From an uncultured Phycisphaerales bacterium (GTDB lineage: Bacteria > Planctomycetota > Phycisphaerae > Phycisphaerales > UBA1924), in assembly GCA_937995595.1 (NCBI GenBank), contig CALKJW010000025.1, positions 24,264 through 88,263 on the forward strand: DNA of 64,000 nt. The letters are read 5' to 3'. The notes beneath the pieces are model-generated. The model made no database searches, was not told where the DNA came from, and was given only the letters and a program-made list of their open reading frames with translations. A program made the translations under genes and the position numbers. Of the stretch, positions 16,899 to 26,447 are shown one piece after another; the first letter of the stretch is position 1; every line of letters starts with the position of its first letter.

Positions 16899-17651
16899 TC
16901 ACGGCTGGAGGCGCGTGGCCGCCCACGGCCCCGCGCCCGCCGCGCCGATGAGCCGGCCCGCCGCGTCGCGCTCCTCGCGCAGGGGCCGGCGCCACGCCGC
17001 GCGGTCGTGCAGTCGGACCTTGCTGCCGACCCACAACTCGACGCACGCGGCGACGAACCGGAACCCGCCCCAGTGCGGCGGGCGGGGGATGTCGACCTTC
17101 GCGTCGGGCGCGGGCGGGTGCGCGGGGTCGATGCCGAACCGGCGCAGCGTCGCGTCGACGCGCGCCAGCATCGCCGCGCGCGAGGCCACCGGCTCGCTCT
17201 GGTCGCTCGCCCACGCGCCGACGCGGCTCATCCACGATCGGGTGGCGAAGTAGGCGTCGCTCTCGGCGGCGGTGGCGCGCACGACCAGCCCCTCGAACCG
17301 CGCCTGCAGGTCCAGCGCGTCCCAGTGGAACGCCGCGGCGGCGCGCGGGTTGGCGTCCAGCGCACGGGCCTTGCGCCCGCGGTAGTTGGTGTAGAACGTG
17401 AACGTTCCAGCCGCGGCGTCGATGTCCTTGCACAGCACGATGCGCACCGCGGGCGTTCCGTCGGCGTCGATCGTCGCCAGGCTCAGCGCGTTGGGGTTCG
17501 GCTGCACGCGCTGGTCGCGCGCGCGGTCGAACCACGACACGAACAGCGGCATCGGGTCCGCCGGCAGCGGCTCGGGCAGCAGTTGATCGACCGCCCACCC
17601 AGAGCGCGGGTCGGACTGATCGAACACCGACAGGTTGCGGTCCGTGGCCAT
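16899..17651 (-). CDS. pdxH: pyridoxamine 5'-phosphate oxidase
   Basis: 250 aa FMN enzyme oxidising pyridoxamine or pyridoxine 5'-phosphate to pyridoxal phosphate. Seen motifs: LSLATIDADGTPAVRIVLCKD, FYTNYRGRKARALDANPRAAAAFHWD, RFEGLVVRA, SDAYFATRS, PHWGGFRFV and the C-terminal R-L-x-P ending (TRLQP). Length is slightly above the usual ~215 because of an N-terminal extension and an inserted Pro-rich segment (PAHPPAPDAKVDIP). The ATG at 17651 is preferred over the tracked TTG two codons upstream. It is divergent from dnaB, sharing a 137-bp intergenic region. Confidence 0.9.
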   Translation of the reverse strand: MATDRNLSVFDQSDPRSGWAVDQLLPEPLPADPMPLFVSWFDRARDQRVQPNPNALSLATIDADGTPAVRIVLCKDIDAAAGTFTFYTNYRGRKARALDANPRAAAAFHWDALDLQARFEGLVVRATAAESDAYFATRSWMSRVGAWASDQSEPVASRAAMLARVDATLRRFGIDPAHPPAPDAKVDIPRPPHWGGFRFVAACVELWVGSKVRLHDRAAWRRPLREERDAAGRLIGAAGAGPWAATRLQP

Positions 17652-17788
17652 GGACAAGCCTACGGGGCGTCAAGCGCGGCGGAGCGAGAGCCTGTTCCGG
17701 GTGGTCGGTCGGCGCGGGATCAGAATTTCTCGTGCACCGCCTGTCGGTTGACCGCGCCGGGCCGGCGCGCGGCGTACGCTCGCGCCGC

Positions 17789-19477
17789 ATGAGCACCTTC
17801 CCGAACAACCCGGCGGGCCCGGGCCCCGGCGACGCACAGCAGGCCGGCCAGCGCGACCGCCGCCGCGCGGCCGACGAGGCGGCCCAGCCGTCGCTGGAGA
17901 AGATGTTCGAGAAACCCCCGCCGCACTCGCCCGAGGCCGAGATGGCGCTGCTGGGGGCGATGATCCTGGACCCGTCGATCGTGCACGACGTGGTGCCGAT
18001 CGTGCGCACGTCTGAGGCGTTCTACAACGAGGCGCACGCCGCGATCTACGACGCCATCGTGCGCATGTACGACCAGAAGCAGTCGGGCGACCTGGTGCTG
18101 CTGCACGAGGAACTGCGCGACAGGGAGCAACTGGCGGGCGTGGGCGGCGCGGCGTACCTGGCCAAACTGGCCGAGGAGACGCCCGGCCCCGCGGCGGCCG
18201 AGCACTTCGCGCGGATCATCGCCGACAAACACAAGTTGCGCAGACTGATCAACGCCGGCGGCAAGATCCTCTACGACGCGTACAACGCGGGGGCCGCGGG
18301 ACCGGACGGTGCGCGAGAGGTCGTCGACGCCGCCGAGACGCTGATCTTCGAGATCGCCCAGCAGGAGGAGACCTCCGCCGCCGAGCGGCTGAACATCCTG
18401 CTGGACCGCGAGGTGCAGCGTCTGGAGAGCCTGCAGGGGCGCGGCGTCAGCGGCGTGCCCACCGGCTACGCCGACCTGGACGAACTCACCAGCGGCCTGC
18501 AGCAGGGCGAGATGATCATCATCGCCGCGCGGCCGAGCATGGGCAAGACCGCGCTGGCTCTCAACCTCGCCGAGCAGGTCGCCCTCGGCGGCGCGGCGCA
18601 CGGCGCCCAGCCGGCCCGCCCGACGCCCGTCGCCTTCTTCAGCATGGAGATGAGCAAGTCGTCGATCGCGCAGCGCATGCTCTCGGCTCGCTCCGGCCTG
18701 TCCAGCCACGACATGCGCTCGGGCCGACTCTCCGAGGAGGGCTACCGGCGGCTGGCCGACGCCGCGATCGAACTCGAGCACGCGCCCATCTACATCGACG
18801 ACACGCCCGGCCTCTCGATCTTCGGCCTGCGCACCCGCGCGCGGCGGCTGGTCGCCCAGCACGGCGTCAAGGCCATCTTCATCGACTACCTCCAACTCAT
18901 GTCCGTCCCCGGCGCGGCCAAGGAGAGCCGGCAGGTCGAGGTCTCGGCCATCAGCCGCGGGGTCAAGGCGCTGGCGCGCGAACTGAACGTGCCGGTCGTC
19001 TGCCTCTCGCAGTTGAACCGCGGGCCGGAGTCGCGCGGCGACAACCGCCCGCGGATGAGCGATCTGCGCGAGTCCGGCTCCATCGAACAGGACGCCGACG
19101 TCGTCATGCTCCTGCACCGCGAGGCCTACTACCACGTCGGCGACCGCGACTGGGAGATGGACAACGCCGACAAGCTCAACGTCGCCGAGATCATCATCGC
19201 CAAGCAGCGCAACGGCCCCACCGACGTCGTCAAACTGATCTGGGACGCCAAGAGCACGCGCTTCAAGAACTACGGCGCGTTCCCCGGCGGCACCGGCCTC
19301 TCGCCCGGCTACGCCTCGCCCCACGGCGCGCCCGGCGGGCCCGCCGCGGATCCGCCGCCGTTCGACGACCCCTTCCGCGTCCCCGTGGTCACCTTCGCGC
19401 CCGGCAAGAAGACCGGCCCGGTCGGCAACTTCCGCGACGGCGGCGGGCCCGACAAGGACGACGACCTGCCGGTGTGA
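17789..19477 (+). CDS. dnaB: replicative DNA helicase DnaB
   Basis: 562 aa hexameric 5'-3' helicase that unwinds DNA at the replication fork. The N-terminal domain (~residues 50-155) begins PHSPEAEMALLGAMILDP. The RecA-like C-terminal domain has GVPTGYADLDELTSGLQ, Walker A RPSMGKTAL, FSMEMSKSSIAQRML, IFIDYLQLMS (Walker B), CLSQLNRGPESR and DLRESGSIEQDADVVMLLHRE. A ~40-residue N-terminal polar extension and a Gly/Pro-rich C-terminal tail make it longer than E. coli DnaB (471). The ATG at 17789 is chosen over the tracked 17732. No intein was seen. It ends 78 bp from the convergent Hsp70 gene. Confidence 0.94.
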   Translation: MSTFPNNPAGPGPGDAQQAGQRDRRRAADEAAQPSLEKMFEKPPPHSPEAEMALLGAMILDPSIVHDVVPIVRTSEAFYNEAHAAIYDAIVRMYDQKQSGDLVLLHEELRDREQLAGVGGAAYLAKLAEETPGPAAAEHFARIIADKHKLRRLINAGGKILYDAYNAGAAGPDGAREVVDAAETLIFEIAQQEETSAAERLNILLDREVQRLESLQGRGVSGVPTGYADLDELTSGLQQGEMIIIAARPSMGKTALALNLAEQVALGGAAHGAQPARPTPVAFFSMEMSKSSIAQRMLSARSGLSSHDMRSGRLSEEGYRRLADAAIELEHAPIYIDDTPGLSIFGLRTRARRLVAQHGVKAIFIDYLQLMSVPGAAKESRQVEVSAISRGVKALARELNVPVVCLSQLNRGPESRGDNRPRMSDLRESGSIEQDADVVMLLHREAYYHVGDRDWEMDNADKLNVAEIIIAKQRNGPTDVVKLIWDAKSTRFKNYGAFPGGTGLSPGYASPHGAPGGPAADPPPFDDPFRVPVVTFAPGKKTGPVGNFRDGGGPDKDDDLPV

Positions 19478-19538
19478 CCCGGACCCGTGCCCGACCCCGG
19501 GCGCGACGGATGCGGGACGCGTGCGCCGCTGTGCGGCA

Positions 19539-19553
19539 CGGGCAGGATGCCCG
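19539..19553. repeat. short GGGCAGGATGCCC hairpin between convergent genes
   Basis: CGGGC-AGGAT-GCCCG lies just beyond the Hsp70 stop codon, in the 78-bp convergent gap after dnaB. It has no T run; its sequence resembles the GGGCAGG palindromes at 385-412 and 36699-36717. Confidence 0.4.
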
Positions 19554-19555
19554 CG

Positions 19556-21565
19556 CTACGCCCCCTCACGGAGCGACTGCGCGATCGCGACCTCGTGCAG
19601 GCGCACGCTGAGCCGGTCGAGCGCCTCCTTGCTGCGCTGGAACTCGTTGGCGTCGACCGCGCGCCAGTCCGCTTCCGCCGCGGCGATCCGGGCCTTCAAG
19701 TCCGCGATCCGCGACGCGAGTTGCTGGACGTAGGTCGCGTCGAGGTGCGGCCCTGCGCGCGCCAGCGCCTGCTCGATCCAGTGCACGTCCAGCCGCGAGT
19801 TGGTCACCAGGTCCGCCACGCGGTGGCGGGTCATGTCCTGGCGCGCAAACTCCACGCTCTCGCGCTCGATGCGTTCGACCTCCTCGCGCGTCAGGCCGTG
19901 GTTGGGCACCACCTGCAGAGAGGCCCGCTTGCCGCTGCGCTTCTCGACCGCGCTCACGTTGAGCACGCCGTTGGCGTCGACCAGGAACGTCACCTCGACC
20001 TGCGGGATGCCCGCGGGCATCGGCGGCAGGCCCGAGAGGTGGAACTCGCCCAGCGAGCGGCAGTCGCTCGCCATCTCGCGCTCGCCCTGCAGCACGTGCA
20101 GTTTGATCGAGGTCTGCCCGTCGACGCTGGTGCTGAACATCTCCGTTGCGCGGGCGGGCACGGTCGAGTTGCGCATGATGAGTTTGGCCACGCCCCCGCC
20201 ACGGGTCTCGATGCCCAGCGACAGCGGCAGCACGTCCAGCAGCAGGCTCGATTGGCGCCGGCCGGCCCCGCCCGGAGCGTTGGTCGCCGCGCCCCTTCGC
20301 GCGAGCACCCCCGCCTGCACCGCAGCGCCCAGCGCCACGACCTGGTCGGGGTCCAGCGCGGTGTACGGCGGCATGCCGAACACCTCCTCGACGCGCCGGC
20401 GCACCAGCGGCGTGCGCGTCGCCCCTCCCACGAGCACGACGCACGAGGGCCGCTCCTCGCCCGCGGCGTCCATCTGCCGCCGCGCGTCGCGCAGGGCGCG
20501 CCGGCAGCACTCGATGGTGCGCTCGACCAGCGGCGCGATCATCGACTCGAACTCCTTGCGCGTGACCGTCCGCTCGTACACCCGCCCTCCGCCGAGATCG
20601 ATCCGCACGCTCGCGCGGTCCTCGCTCGACAGCCGGACCTTCACCTGCTCGGCGAACTGCCGCAGCGCGGTGCGCGTCTCGGCGTCGAACCCCGGCGCCG
20701 CGGGCGGGACGGCCGCGCCGCGACCCAGCAAGGCGTTGATCTCCCGCGTGAACAGCGCGACCAGCGCGTGGTCGAAGTCGTCGCCGCCCAGGTGCGTGTC
20801 GCCCGCGGTCGAGAGGACCTGGAAGATGTCCGCCCCGAGCGGCGCCGCCTGCTCGACGGCGGACGCGCCCGGCGTCAGGCGCAGCACGCTCACGTCGAAC
20901 GTGCCGCCGCCCAGGTCGTACACCACCACCACCTGCGGCTTCGTGGCGTTGACGCCGAGCCCGTAGGCCAGGGCCGCGGCCGTCGGCTCGTTGATGATCC
21001 GCACCACCTCCAGCCCCGCCAGTCGCCCCGCGTCGCGAGTCGCCTGTCGCTGCGCATCGTCGAAGTACGCCGGCACCGTCACCACCGCCTTGCGCACCTC
21101 AACGCCCAGCGCCCGGCTCGCCTGCTCCTTCAGCCGGCGCAGGATGATCGCGCTCACCTCCTGCGGCGAGATCATCCTCCCGCCGCCCGCTCCCGGCAGC
21201 AGCACGCGCGCCGTCGCGTGCGGGCCCTCCACCACCCTGTACGACAGATACGGCACGTCCGCCGCGGCGTCCTTCAGGCTCCGTCCCATCAGGCGCTTCA
21301 CGCTCGACACCGTGCGCTCCGGATGCCGGACCGCCTCGGCCCGCGCCTCGTGCCCGACCGCCTCGACACGCCCCGCCCCCCCACCACCATCCGCCGCGAA
21401 TCGCACGACGCTCGGCAGCATCGCGCGGCCGTGTTCATCGGGGATCACGCGCGGCGCGGCGGCGTCGGGGCCCTCGCCCCAGCCCGCCACCGCGACCAGG
21501 CTGTTGGTCGTGCCCAGATCGATGCCGACGATCGGCTCGCTCGGCGATGATGGACGCTCGCTCAT
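19556..21565 (-). CDS. Hsp70 family chaperone (DnaK/HscA-like)
   Basis: 669 aa ATP-dependent chaperone. The ATPase domain shows [29 protein letters not shown] and [14 protein letters not shown] plus [12 protein letters not shown] (to ~residue 400). The substrate-binding domain follows ([41 protein letters not shown]), then a short helical lid ending LREGA without the EEVD- or DnaK-type charged tail. The pattern [21 protein letters not shown] is reminiscent of HscA, but no iscS/iscU/hscB lies nearby. A second copy of dnaK with grpE/dnaJ is expected elsewhere. The ATG at 21565 is at the normal Hsp70 start. Confidence 0.88.
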   Translation of the reverse strand: MSERPSSPSEPIVGIDLGTTNSLVAVAGWGEGPDAAAPRVIPDEHGRAMLPSVVRFAADGGGGAGRVEAVGHEARAEAVRHPERTVSSVKRLMGRSLKDAAADVPYLSYRVVEGPHATARVLLPGAGGGRMISPQEVSAIILRRLKEQASRALGVEVRKAVVTVPAYFDDAQRQATRDAGRLAGLEVVRIINEPTAAALAYGLGVNATKPQVVVVYDLGGGTFDVSVLRLTPGASAVEQAAPLGADIFQVLSTAGDTHLGGDDFDHALVALFTREINALLGRGAAVPPAAPGFDAETRTALRQFAEQVKVRLSSEDRASVRIDLGGGRVYERTVTRKEFESMIAPLVERTIECCRRALRDARRQMDAAGEERPSCVVLVGGATRTPLVRRRVEEVFGMPPYTALDPDQVVALGAAVQAGVLARRGAATNAPGGAGRRQSSLLLDVLPLSLGIETRGGGVAKLIMRNSTVPARATEMFSTSVDGQTSIKLHVLQGEREMASDCRSLGEFHLSGLPPMPAGIPQVEVTFLVDANGVLNVSAVEKRSGKRASLQVVPNHGLTREEVERIERESVEFARQDMTRHRVADLVTNSRLDVHWIEQALARAGPHLDATYVQQLASRIADLKARIAAAEADWRAVDANEFQRSKEALDRLSVRLHEVAIAQSLREGA

Positions 21566-21705
21566 CGCATGACCTTAGCGCGTCGGCGGCGGCCACCGGC
21601 GGCCGCCGGCCCGCGTCTTGTGTCTGCTCTCCGCGTCATCCGGGTTCCTGAGATCTGGTGTGCTCGCGGCGTTCCAAACGCCCGTCTCGACCAATACCCT
21701 TGCCC

Positions 21706-22818
21706 ATGCTTCCGGCCCGCCGCTTCCTCGACATCGCCGCGCGGGCCGCGCTGCGCGCCGAGGGCGACGTCGAACCCAACCCGATGGTCGGGTGCGTGAT
21801 CGCGCGCGGCGAGTCCGTGATCGGCATCGGCCACCACCGAAGGTTCGGCGGGCCGCACGCCGAGGTGAACGCGCTGGCCGACTGCGCCCGGCGCGGCAAC
21901 GACCCGCGCGGCGCAACGGCCTACGTCACGCTCGAGCCCTGCTCGCACTTCGGCAAGCAGCCCCCCTGCTGCGACGCGCTCATCCGGGCGGGCGTCGCGC
22001 GCGTGGTGTGCGCGCGGCCCGATCCCAACCCCGTCTCGGGCGGCGGCGCGGCACGGCTGGCCGCGGCGGGCATCGCGTGCGAGTTCACCGGCGCCAGCCC
22101 CCTCGCGACACATTTGGCCGACCCGTTCGCGATGCGCATCGAGCACCATCGCCCGTGGGTGATCCTCAAGTGGGCCCAGACGATCGACGGCCGCACCGCC
22201 ACGCGCACCGGCGAGAGCCGGTGGATCTCCTCCGAGGCTTCGCGCCGCGAGGTGCACAGGCTGCGCGCCAGAGTCGACTGTGTTCTCGCGGCGATCGGAA
22301 CGGTGCTGGCCGACGACCCCGCGCTGACCGCGCGCGGTGTCCCGCGCGTGCGGCGCATCGCGCGGCGCGCGATCATCGACCCGCGGCTGGAACTGCCCGA
22401 GGGCTGCGCCCTGCTCCGCACGCTCGACGCCGCGCCGCTCACGCTGTTCACCACCGCCGGCGCGACCGAACGCTCCGCGGAGCGCGCGGCAGCCCTCCGC
22501 GACCGCGGCGTCGAGGTCGTGGCGTGCGGTGAGTCCGGGGTCGTGGACCTGCACGCCGCGCTGCGGCACCTCGCCGGCGCTCACGACGCCACGCGCGTGC
22601 TCGCCGAGGGCGGCGCGGGCCTGGCGGGCCGCCTGCTCGCGGCGGGCCTGGCCGACGAACTGCGCGTCTACACCGGCCCGCTGATGCTGGGCGACGGGCA
22701 CGCGGCGCCCGCCGCGCGCGGGCTCGACGTCCCGCGACTGGCCGACGCGCGGCGCTTCGAACTGGTGCGCGTGCACCGCCTCGGCCCCGACGTCGCGTCG
22801 ACGTACCGTCGTGTTTGA
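21706..22818 (+). CDS. ribD: bifunctional diaminohydroxyphosphoribosylaminopyrimidine deaminase / reductase
   Basis: 370 aa riboflavin-pathway enzyme performing deamination and then side-chain reduction of the pyrimidine intermediate. The deaminase domain (residues ~1-145) has NPMVGCVI, the zinc site HAEVNAL and PCSHFGKQPPCCDAL. The reductase domain has VILKWAQTIDGRTATRTGES, DPALTAR and VLAEGGAGLAGRLLAAGLADEL. The start MLPARRFLDIAARAAL at 21706 is the family start; the tracked ORF adds 16 residues. No ribE/ribBA/ribH neighbour and no FMN riboswitch-like leader was seen in the 140 bp upstream. Confidence 0.93.
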   Translation: MLPARRFLDIAARAALRAEGDVEPNPMVGCVIARGESVIGIGHHRRFGGPHAEVNALADCARRGNDPRGATAYVTLEPCSHFGKQPPCCDALIRAGVARVVCARPDPNPVSGGGAARLAAAGIACEFTGASPLATHLADPFAMRIEHHRPWVILKWAQTIDGRTATRTGESRWISSEASRREVHRLRARVDCVLAAIGTVLADDPALTARGVPRVRRIARRAIIDPRLELPEGCALLRTLDAAPLTLFTTAGATERSAERAAALRDRGVEVVACGESGVVDLHAALRHLAGAHDATRVLAEGGAGLAGRLLAAGLADELRVYTGPLMLGDGHAAPAARGLDVPRLADARRFELVRVHRLGPDVASTYRRV

Positions 22819-22873
22819 CCGCGCGTCGCGTTCGGCGGGGTACACTCCCGCGCACAACGCCGGAGGCCCGTGC

Positions 22874-23773
22874 ATGATCCCCCGCCGAACACTCTCCGCG
22901 CTGCTGGTGGCGTGGTCGCTGTGCGCGCCCGTCGGTGCGCAGATCCTCCCGCCGACTCCGCCGCCCGCCGCGCCCTCCAAGCCCTACGAGCCGCCCCCGC
23001 CTCCGCCGCCCGCGCCGACGCCCCCGCCGCGGCCCGAGCCGGGCCCGAGCGACCAGGACCGCGCGGTCCCGTCGCTGGTCGAGCGCGACAGCGCGGGGCG
23101 TGTCAAGCCGCTGACCGTCGCGCCGGAGGACGCGCTGCTGTCGCGCGTCGAACTGACCGCCGGCGAGCGCGAGCGGCTCGCCGCGTGGCGGCAGCGCCGC
23201 GCGGCCGAGGCGGAGCGGCTGGTGATCCAGAAACTCGACGTGGTGCTCGCCGCGCGCGAGATGGTCCGCGACTCTGGGCAGGTGACCGACCCATCGGGCA
23301 TGGCGCGCGTGAAGGAGATCGCCACCGCGCTGGCCCTGCCGCGCCCGCTGGAGTCGATGTCGCGCGAGGGGGTGATCTCGCCGGTGCTGCGCTCGAGACT
23401 CGACCAGGCCATCCGCGAGTACGAGCAGGCGCTCATGCAGCAGGACACGGCCGACGTCGGCGACAACGTGTCGAAGATCATCCAGATCGTGGCGCGCCGG
23501 TCGTTCGAGAGCGCGACGCGCGAGCCCTTCGCAGCGCTCGACGCGCTGGTCGTCAGGGCCGCGGGCGACATCGAGAGCCTCGGCGCCGCGCTGGGCCTCG
23601 AGGGCGACGCGGCCCGGGCGTTCGCCGAACTCCGGCGCGAACTGTCGGCGCACGCCGCGGGCGACGAAGCCCAGCGTGCCGCGCGCCGCGTCGCGCTGGT
23701 GCGGCCGTTCTTCTTCGATTCGCTCTCGCTCGAACAGCAGCGGGCGCTGCTCCGCGCCGTCGCGCCCGAGTGA
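22874..23773 (+). CDS. secreted helical protein, paralogue of the 60.05-kb gene
   Basis: 299 aa. The start MIPRRTLSALLVAWSLCAPVGA at 22874 encodes a signal peptide; a long Pro-rich linker follows (PPTPPPAAPSKPYEPPPPPP). The mature domain begins VPSLVERDSAGRVKPLTVAPEDALL and is otherwise helical. The same signature, PRSLVERDFAGRLKRLEVDPAQAAL, opens the mature domain of the gene at 60051-60920, and both continue with E-rich, Ala/Arg-rich helices, so they form a two-member family in this window. No known domain was recognised. The gene sits 55 bp after ribD and ends close to the convergent Rrf2 regulator. Confidence 0.65.
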   Translation: MIPRRTLSALLVAWSLCAPVGAQILPPTPPPAAPSKPYEPPPPPPPAPTPPPRPEPGPSDQDRAVPSLVERDSAGRVKPLTVAPEDALLSRVELTAGERERLAAWRQRRAAEAERLVIQKLDVVLAAREMVRDSGQVTDPSGMARVKEIATALALPRPLESMSREGVISPVLRSRLDQAIREYEQALMQQDTADVGDNVSKIIQIVARRSFESATREPFAALDALVVRAAGDIESLGAALGLEGDAARAFAELRRELSAHAAGDEAQRAARRVALVRPFFFDSLSLEQQRALLRAVAPE

Positions 23774-23776
23774 CCG

Positions 23777-24235
23777 CTACCGCCGGCCCGCCGAGACCGT
23801 CAGCCGCGCCGCGGTCTCCCTGTCGCACAGCGGCTTGCGGTCGCCCTGGCTGACAAGGTCCTGCAGCGTGACGTTGCCGTAGATCTCGATCAGCGCCTTG
23901 GCCGCGTCGTCGATGCGCCGGTGCAGTGGGCAGAGGTTCGGCCCGTGGTTGTCGAGCCCGAGCGGGCAGGTGGTGATGCGCTCCACATGCGCCACGGCGC
24001 GGACGACGGTCAGCAGCGTGATGTCGGCCGCGGGCCGGGTGAGTTTGTACCCGCCCCGCACGCCGCGCCGGCCGACGATCAGGTCCGCCGCGGCCAGTTG
24101 CTGCAGGACCTTCGCGAGGTAGTGCGGCGGCACCTTGGTGCGCTCGGCGAGTTGGTTGGTCGGCACCAGTTGGGTCGGGCTCAGCGCCAGCCAACTCATG
24201 GCGCGGAGGGCGTACTCGGTGGTCTGCGAGAACAT
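23777..24235 (-). CDS. Rrf2 family transcriptional regulator (IscR/NsrR-like)
   Basis: 152 aa. The winged-helix domain is MFSQTTEYALRAMSWLAL, then VPPHYLAKVLQQLAAADLIVGRRGVRGGYKL. The ligand loop carries Cys in TTCPLGL and NLCPLH (C-x11-C) and a third Cys in KPLCDRE, consistent with a possible Fe-S cluster. Such regulators sense iron-sulfur status or nitric oxide. The ATG at 24235 gives the canonical Rrf2 start; the tracked ORF adds 24 residues. It lies 100 bp downstream of the P1B ATPase on the same strand, so a shared transcript or a shared metal theme is plausible. It ends 3 bp from the convergent secreted protein gene. Confidence 0.85.
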   Translation of the reverse strand: MFSQTTEYALRAMSWLALSPTQLVPTNQLAERTKVPPHYLAKVLQQLAAADLIVGRRGVRGGYKLTRPAADITLLTVVRAVAHVERITTCPLGLDNHGPNLCPLHRRIDDAAKALIEIYGNVTLQDLVSQGDRKPLCDRETAARLTVSAGRR

Positions 24236-24335
24236 GCGGAAGGTCCTTCGCCGGCCCGACGCGCACGAAACACCCATCTCTCCCCCTTGAGACGCGCGCA
24301 GCCGCAATGGACACTAGTGTCTTTTTATCGTGATT

Positions 24336-26447
24336 TCAACTCACCGCCGCCCCGGCGACCGCCCCGGACGGCCGCGCCGCCTCGGGCGCGGCGTCCGTCT
24401 CCAGCCCGGCCACCGCCGCGCCCGGTCCCCTCGCGGCCAGGATCAGCAGCGAGTTGAGCACCACCAGCAGCGTCCCGCCCTCGTGCCCCAGCACGCCCAT
24501 CCACAGCGGCGCGTGCCACCCCGCCAGCGAGCCGGCCAGCAGCGCGACGGCCATCACCACGATCGCCGAGACCGCGAACCACAGGTTGAACGCGATCGTC
24601 GCGCGGGCGCGCCGCGCGACCCGCAGCGCCCACGGCACCACCGAGAGGTCGTCGTTGAGCAGCACGATGTCCGCCGATTCCAGCGCGGCGTCGGAGCCGA
24701 TCGACCCGATGCCGATGGCCACGTCCGCCGCGGACAGCGCGGGCGCGTCGTTCACGCCGTCGCCGATGACCCCGACCGCGCGGCGCGAGCGCGGCCTGGT
24801 CGCGTCGGCGTGCACCTCCTCCTTGAGCGCGGCCACGCCCTCGACCTTGTCCTGCGGCAGCATCTCGGCCTGCCAGCGGTCGATGCCGAGGCTCTCGGCC
24901 ACGGCCCGCGCCGTGGCGGCGTTGTCGCCCGTGAACATGCACACCGGGCGCACGCCCATGCCGTGCAGCCGCTCGACAAGCCCCGCCGCGCCGGGACGCG
25001 CCGAGTCGGCCAGGATGATCACGCCCGCCTGCTGGTCGTGCGCGATGACGACGCCGATCTGCCCGCGCTGCTGCACGCCGTCGAGCACTTCCTGCACGCG
25101 GTTCCGGAAGCACTCGGGCACCAGGTCGCGCGCGTGCACCATCGAGCCCAGCCGCGCCGGCTTGCCGTCCACCACCGCGCTCACGCCGCGCCCGGGCGTG
25201 AAGGTCGGCTCGCTGACGGTCGCGGGCTCGACGCCGCGGCGTTTCGCCTCCTCGCGCACCGCCTTGGCGATCGGGTGCGTCGAGTCCTGCTCGAGGCCCG
25301 CCGCGACCGCCAGCAGCCGCTCCTCGTCGCTCCACCCCACGGGGTGCAGTTGGCGGACGCGCGGCCGGCCGACGGTGAGCGTGCCGGTCTTGTCGAACGC
25401 GACGGCGCCCAGGCGCGACAGGCGCTCGATCGCCTGCCCGCCCTTGAAGAGCACGCCCCCGCGCGCGGCCCGCGCGATCGCCGCGAGCGTCGCCGTCGGC
25501 GTGGCGATGATCACCGCGCACGGCGAGGCGACGATCAGCAGGGTGATGGCCGTGTACACCGCCCCGCCGCGTCCGCCCGGCCCGTCGCCCACCAGCGGCG
25601 CGCCCAGCGCCAGCCACCACACCAGCAGCACCGCGAGGCTCGCGGCGAACACCGCCACCGCGTACGGCTGGCTCACGCGGTCGATCAGCCGCTGCACCGG
25701 CTCGCGCTGCTGCTGCGCCTCGGTCACCAGCCGCAGCACGCGTTGCAGGCTCGACTCGGCCGCGAGGCGCGTCACCTCGGCCTGCACCGGGTCGCCGACG
25801 TTGATCGTCCCGGCCCAGATCTCGTCGCCGGGACGCACGGTTCGCGGCATGCTCTCGCCGGTGAGGCTCGCCTGGTCAACGCTGGTCAGGCCCTCGACCA
25901 GACGCGCATCGGCCGGGACCGCCTCGCCCGGCAGCACCTTCACGCGGTCGCCGGGGCGCAGGTCCTCTGGCGCGACCTCGCGCCACGCGTCGCCCTCCAG
26001 CCGCAGCGCGCGGGTCGGCATGAGTTTGTGCAGCGCCTCGACCGCGCGCCGGGTCCGCTGCATCGCCAGGTCCTCCAGCGCGCCCGAGAGCACGAAGAGG
26101 AACAGCAGCAGCGCGCCCTCCGCCGGCGCGCCCACCCACGCCGCCAACCCCGCGCCGACCACCATCAGCACGTCGATGTCGACCTTGCCCGCGCGCAGCG
26201 CCGCCGCCGCGGCACGCACGCCGTGCACCATCCCGATCCCCAGGCTCAGCCACACCAGCGCGAGGCCCGCGGGCGCGGCCGCCTCGACACGCCCGAGCAC
26301 CGCCCCCGCCAGCAGGAGCGCACCCGCCGCGACGGCCGCGACGAACTCGCCACGGGCCGATGTCGCCGCGGCCCAGACCGCGCCCACGCCGCGGCGCGGC
26401 GGGCCAACGTTCTCCTCCGGACCGTGTTCAGCGGTCGCCTTGTCCAT
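24336..26447 (-). CDS. P1B-4-type heavy-metal-transporting ATPase
   Basis: 703 aa membrane pump. Motifs: SLTGESMP (actuator), VASPCAVIIATP (TM6), DKTGTLTVGRPR (phosphorylation Asp), STHPIAKAV (HP motif), MFTGDNAATARAVAE, VGVIGDGVNDAPAL, and GHEGGTLLVVLNS in TM8. The SPC plus HEGGT combination is the P1B-4 signature (Co, Zn, Fe or Cd export). There is no N-terminal HMA metal-binding domain; instead ~40 polar residues precede the first helix. The start MDKATAEHGP at 26447 is the last upstream Met consistent with membrane topology. The gene is divergent from the PAS-LuxR regulator across 421 bp and precedes the Rrf2 regulator. Confidence 0.9.
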   Translation of the reverse strand: MDKATAEHGPEENVGPPRRGVGAVWAAATSARGEFVAAVAAGALLLAGAVLGRVEAAAPAGLALVWLSLGIGMVHGVRAAAAALRAGKVDIDVLMVVGAGLAAWVGAPAEGALLLFLFVLSGALEDLAMQRTRRAVEALHKLMPTRALRLEGDAWREVAPEDLRPGDRVKVLPGEAVPADARLVEGLTSVDQASLTGESMPRTVRPGDEIWAGTINVGDPVQAEVTRLAAESSLQRVLRLVTEAQQQREPVQRLIDRVSQPYAVAVFAASLAVLLVWWLALGAPLVGDGPGGRGGAVYTAITLLIVASPCAVIIATPTATLAAIARAARGGVLFKGGQAIERLSRLGAVAFDKTGTLTVGRPRVRQLHPVGWSDEERLLAVAAGLEQDSTHPIAKAVREEAKRRGVEPATVSEPTFTPGRGVSAVVDGKPARLGSMVHARDLVPECFRNRVQEVLDGVQQRGQIGVVIAHDQQAGVIILADSARPGAAGLVERLHGMGVRPVCMFTGDNAATARAVAESLGIDRWQAEMLPQDKVEGVAALKEEVHADATRPRSRRAVGVIGDGVNDAPALSAADVAIGIGSIGSDAALESADIVLLNDDLSVVPWALRVARRARATIAFNLWFAVSAIVVMAVALLAGSLAGWHAPLWMGVLGHEGGTLLVVLNSLLILAARGPGAAVAGLETDAAPEAARPSGAVAGAAVS

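Noticed and set aside
21566-21705. FMN riboswitch before ribD
   Set aside because: I looked for RFN-element conserved segments in the 140-bp leader and saw none.
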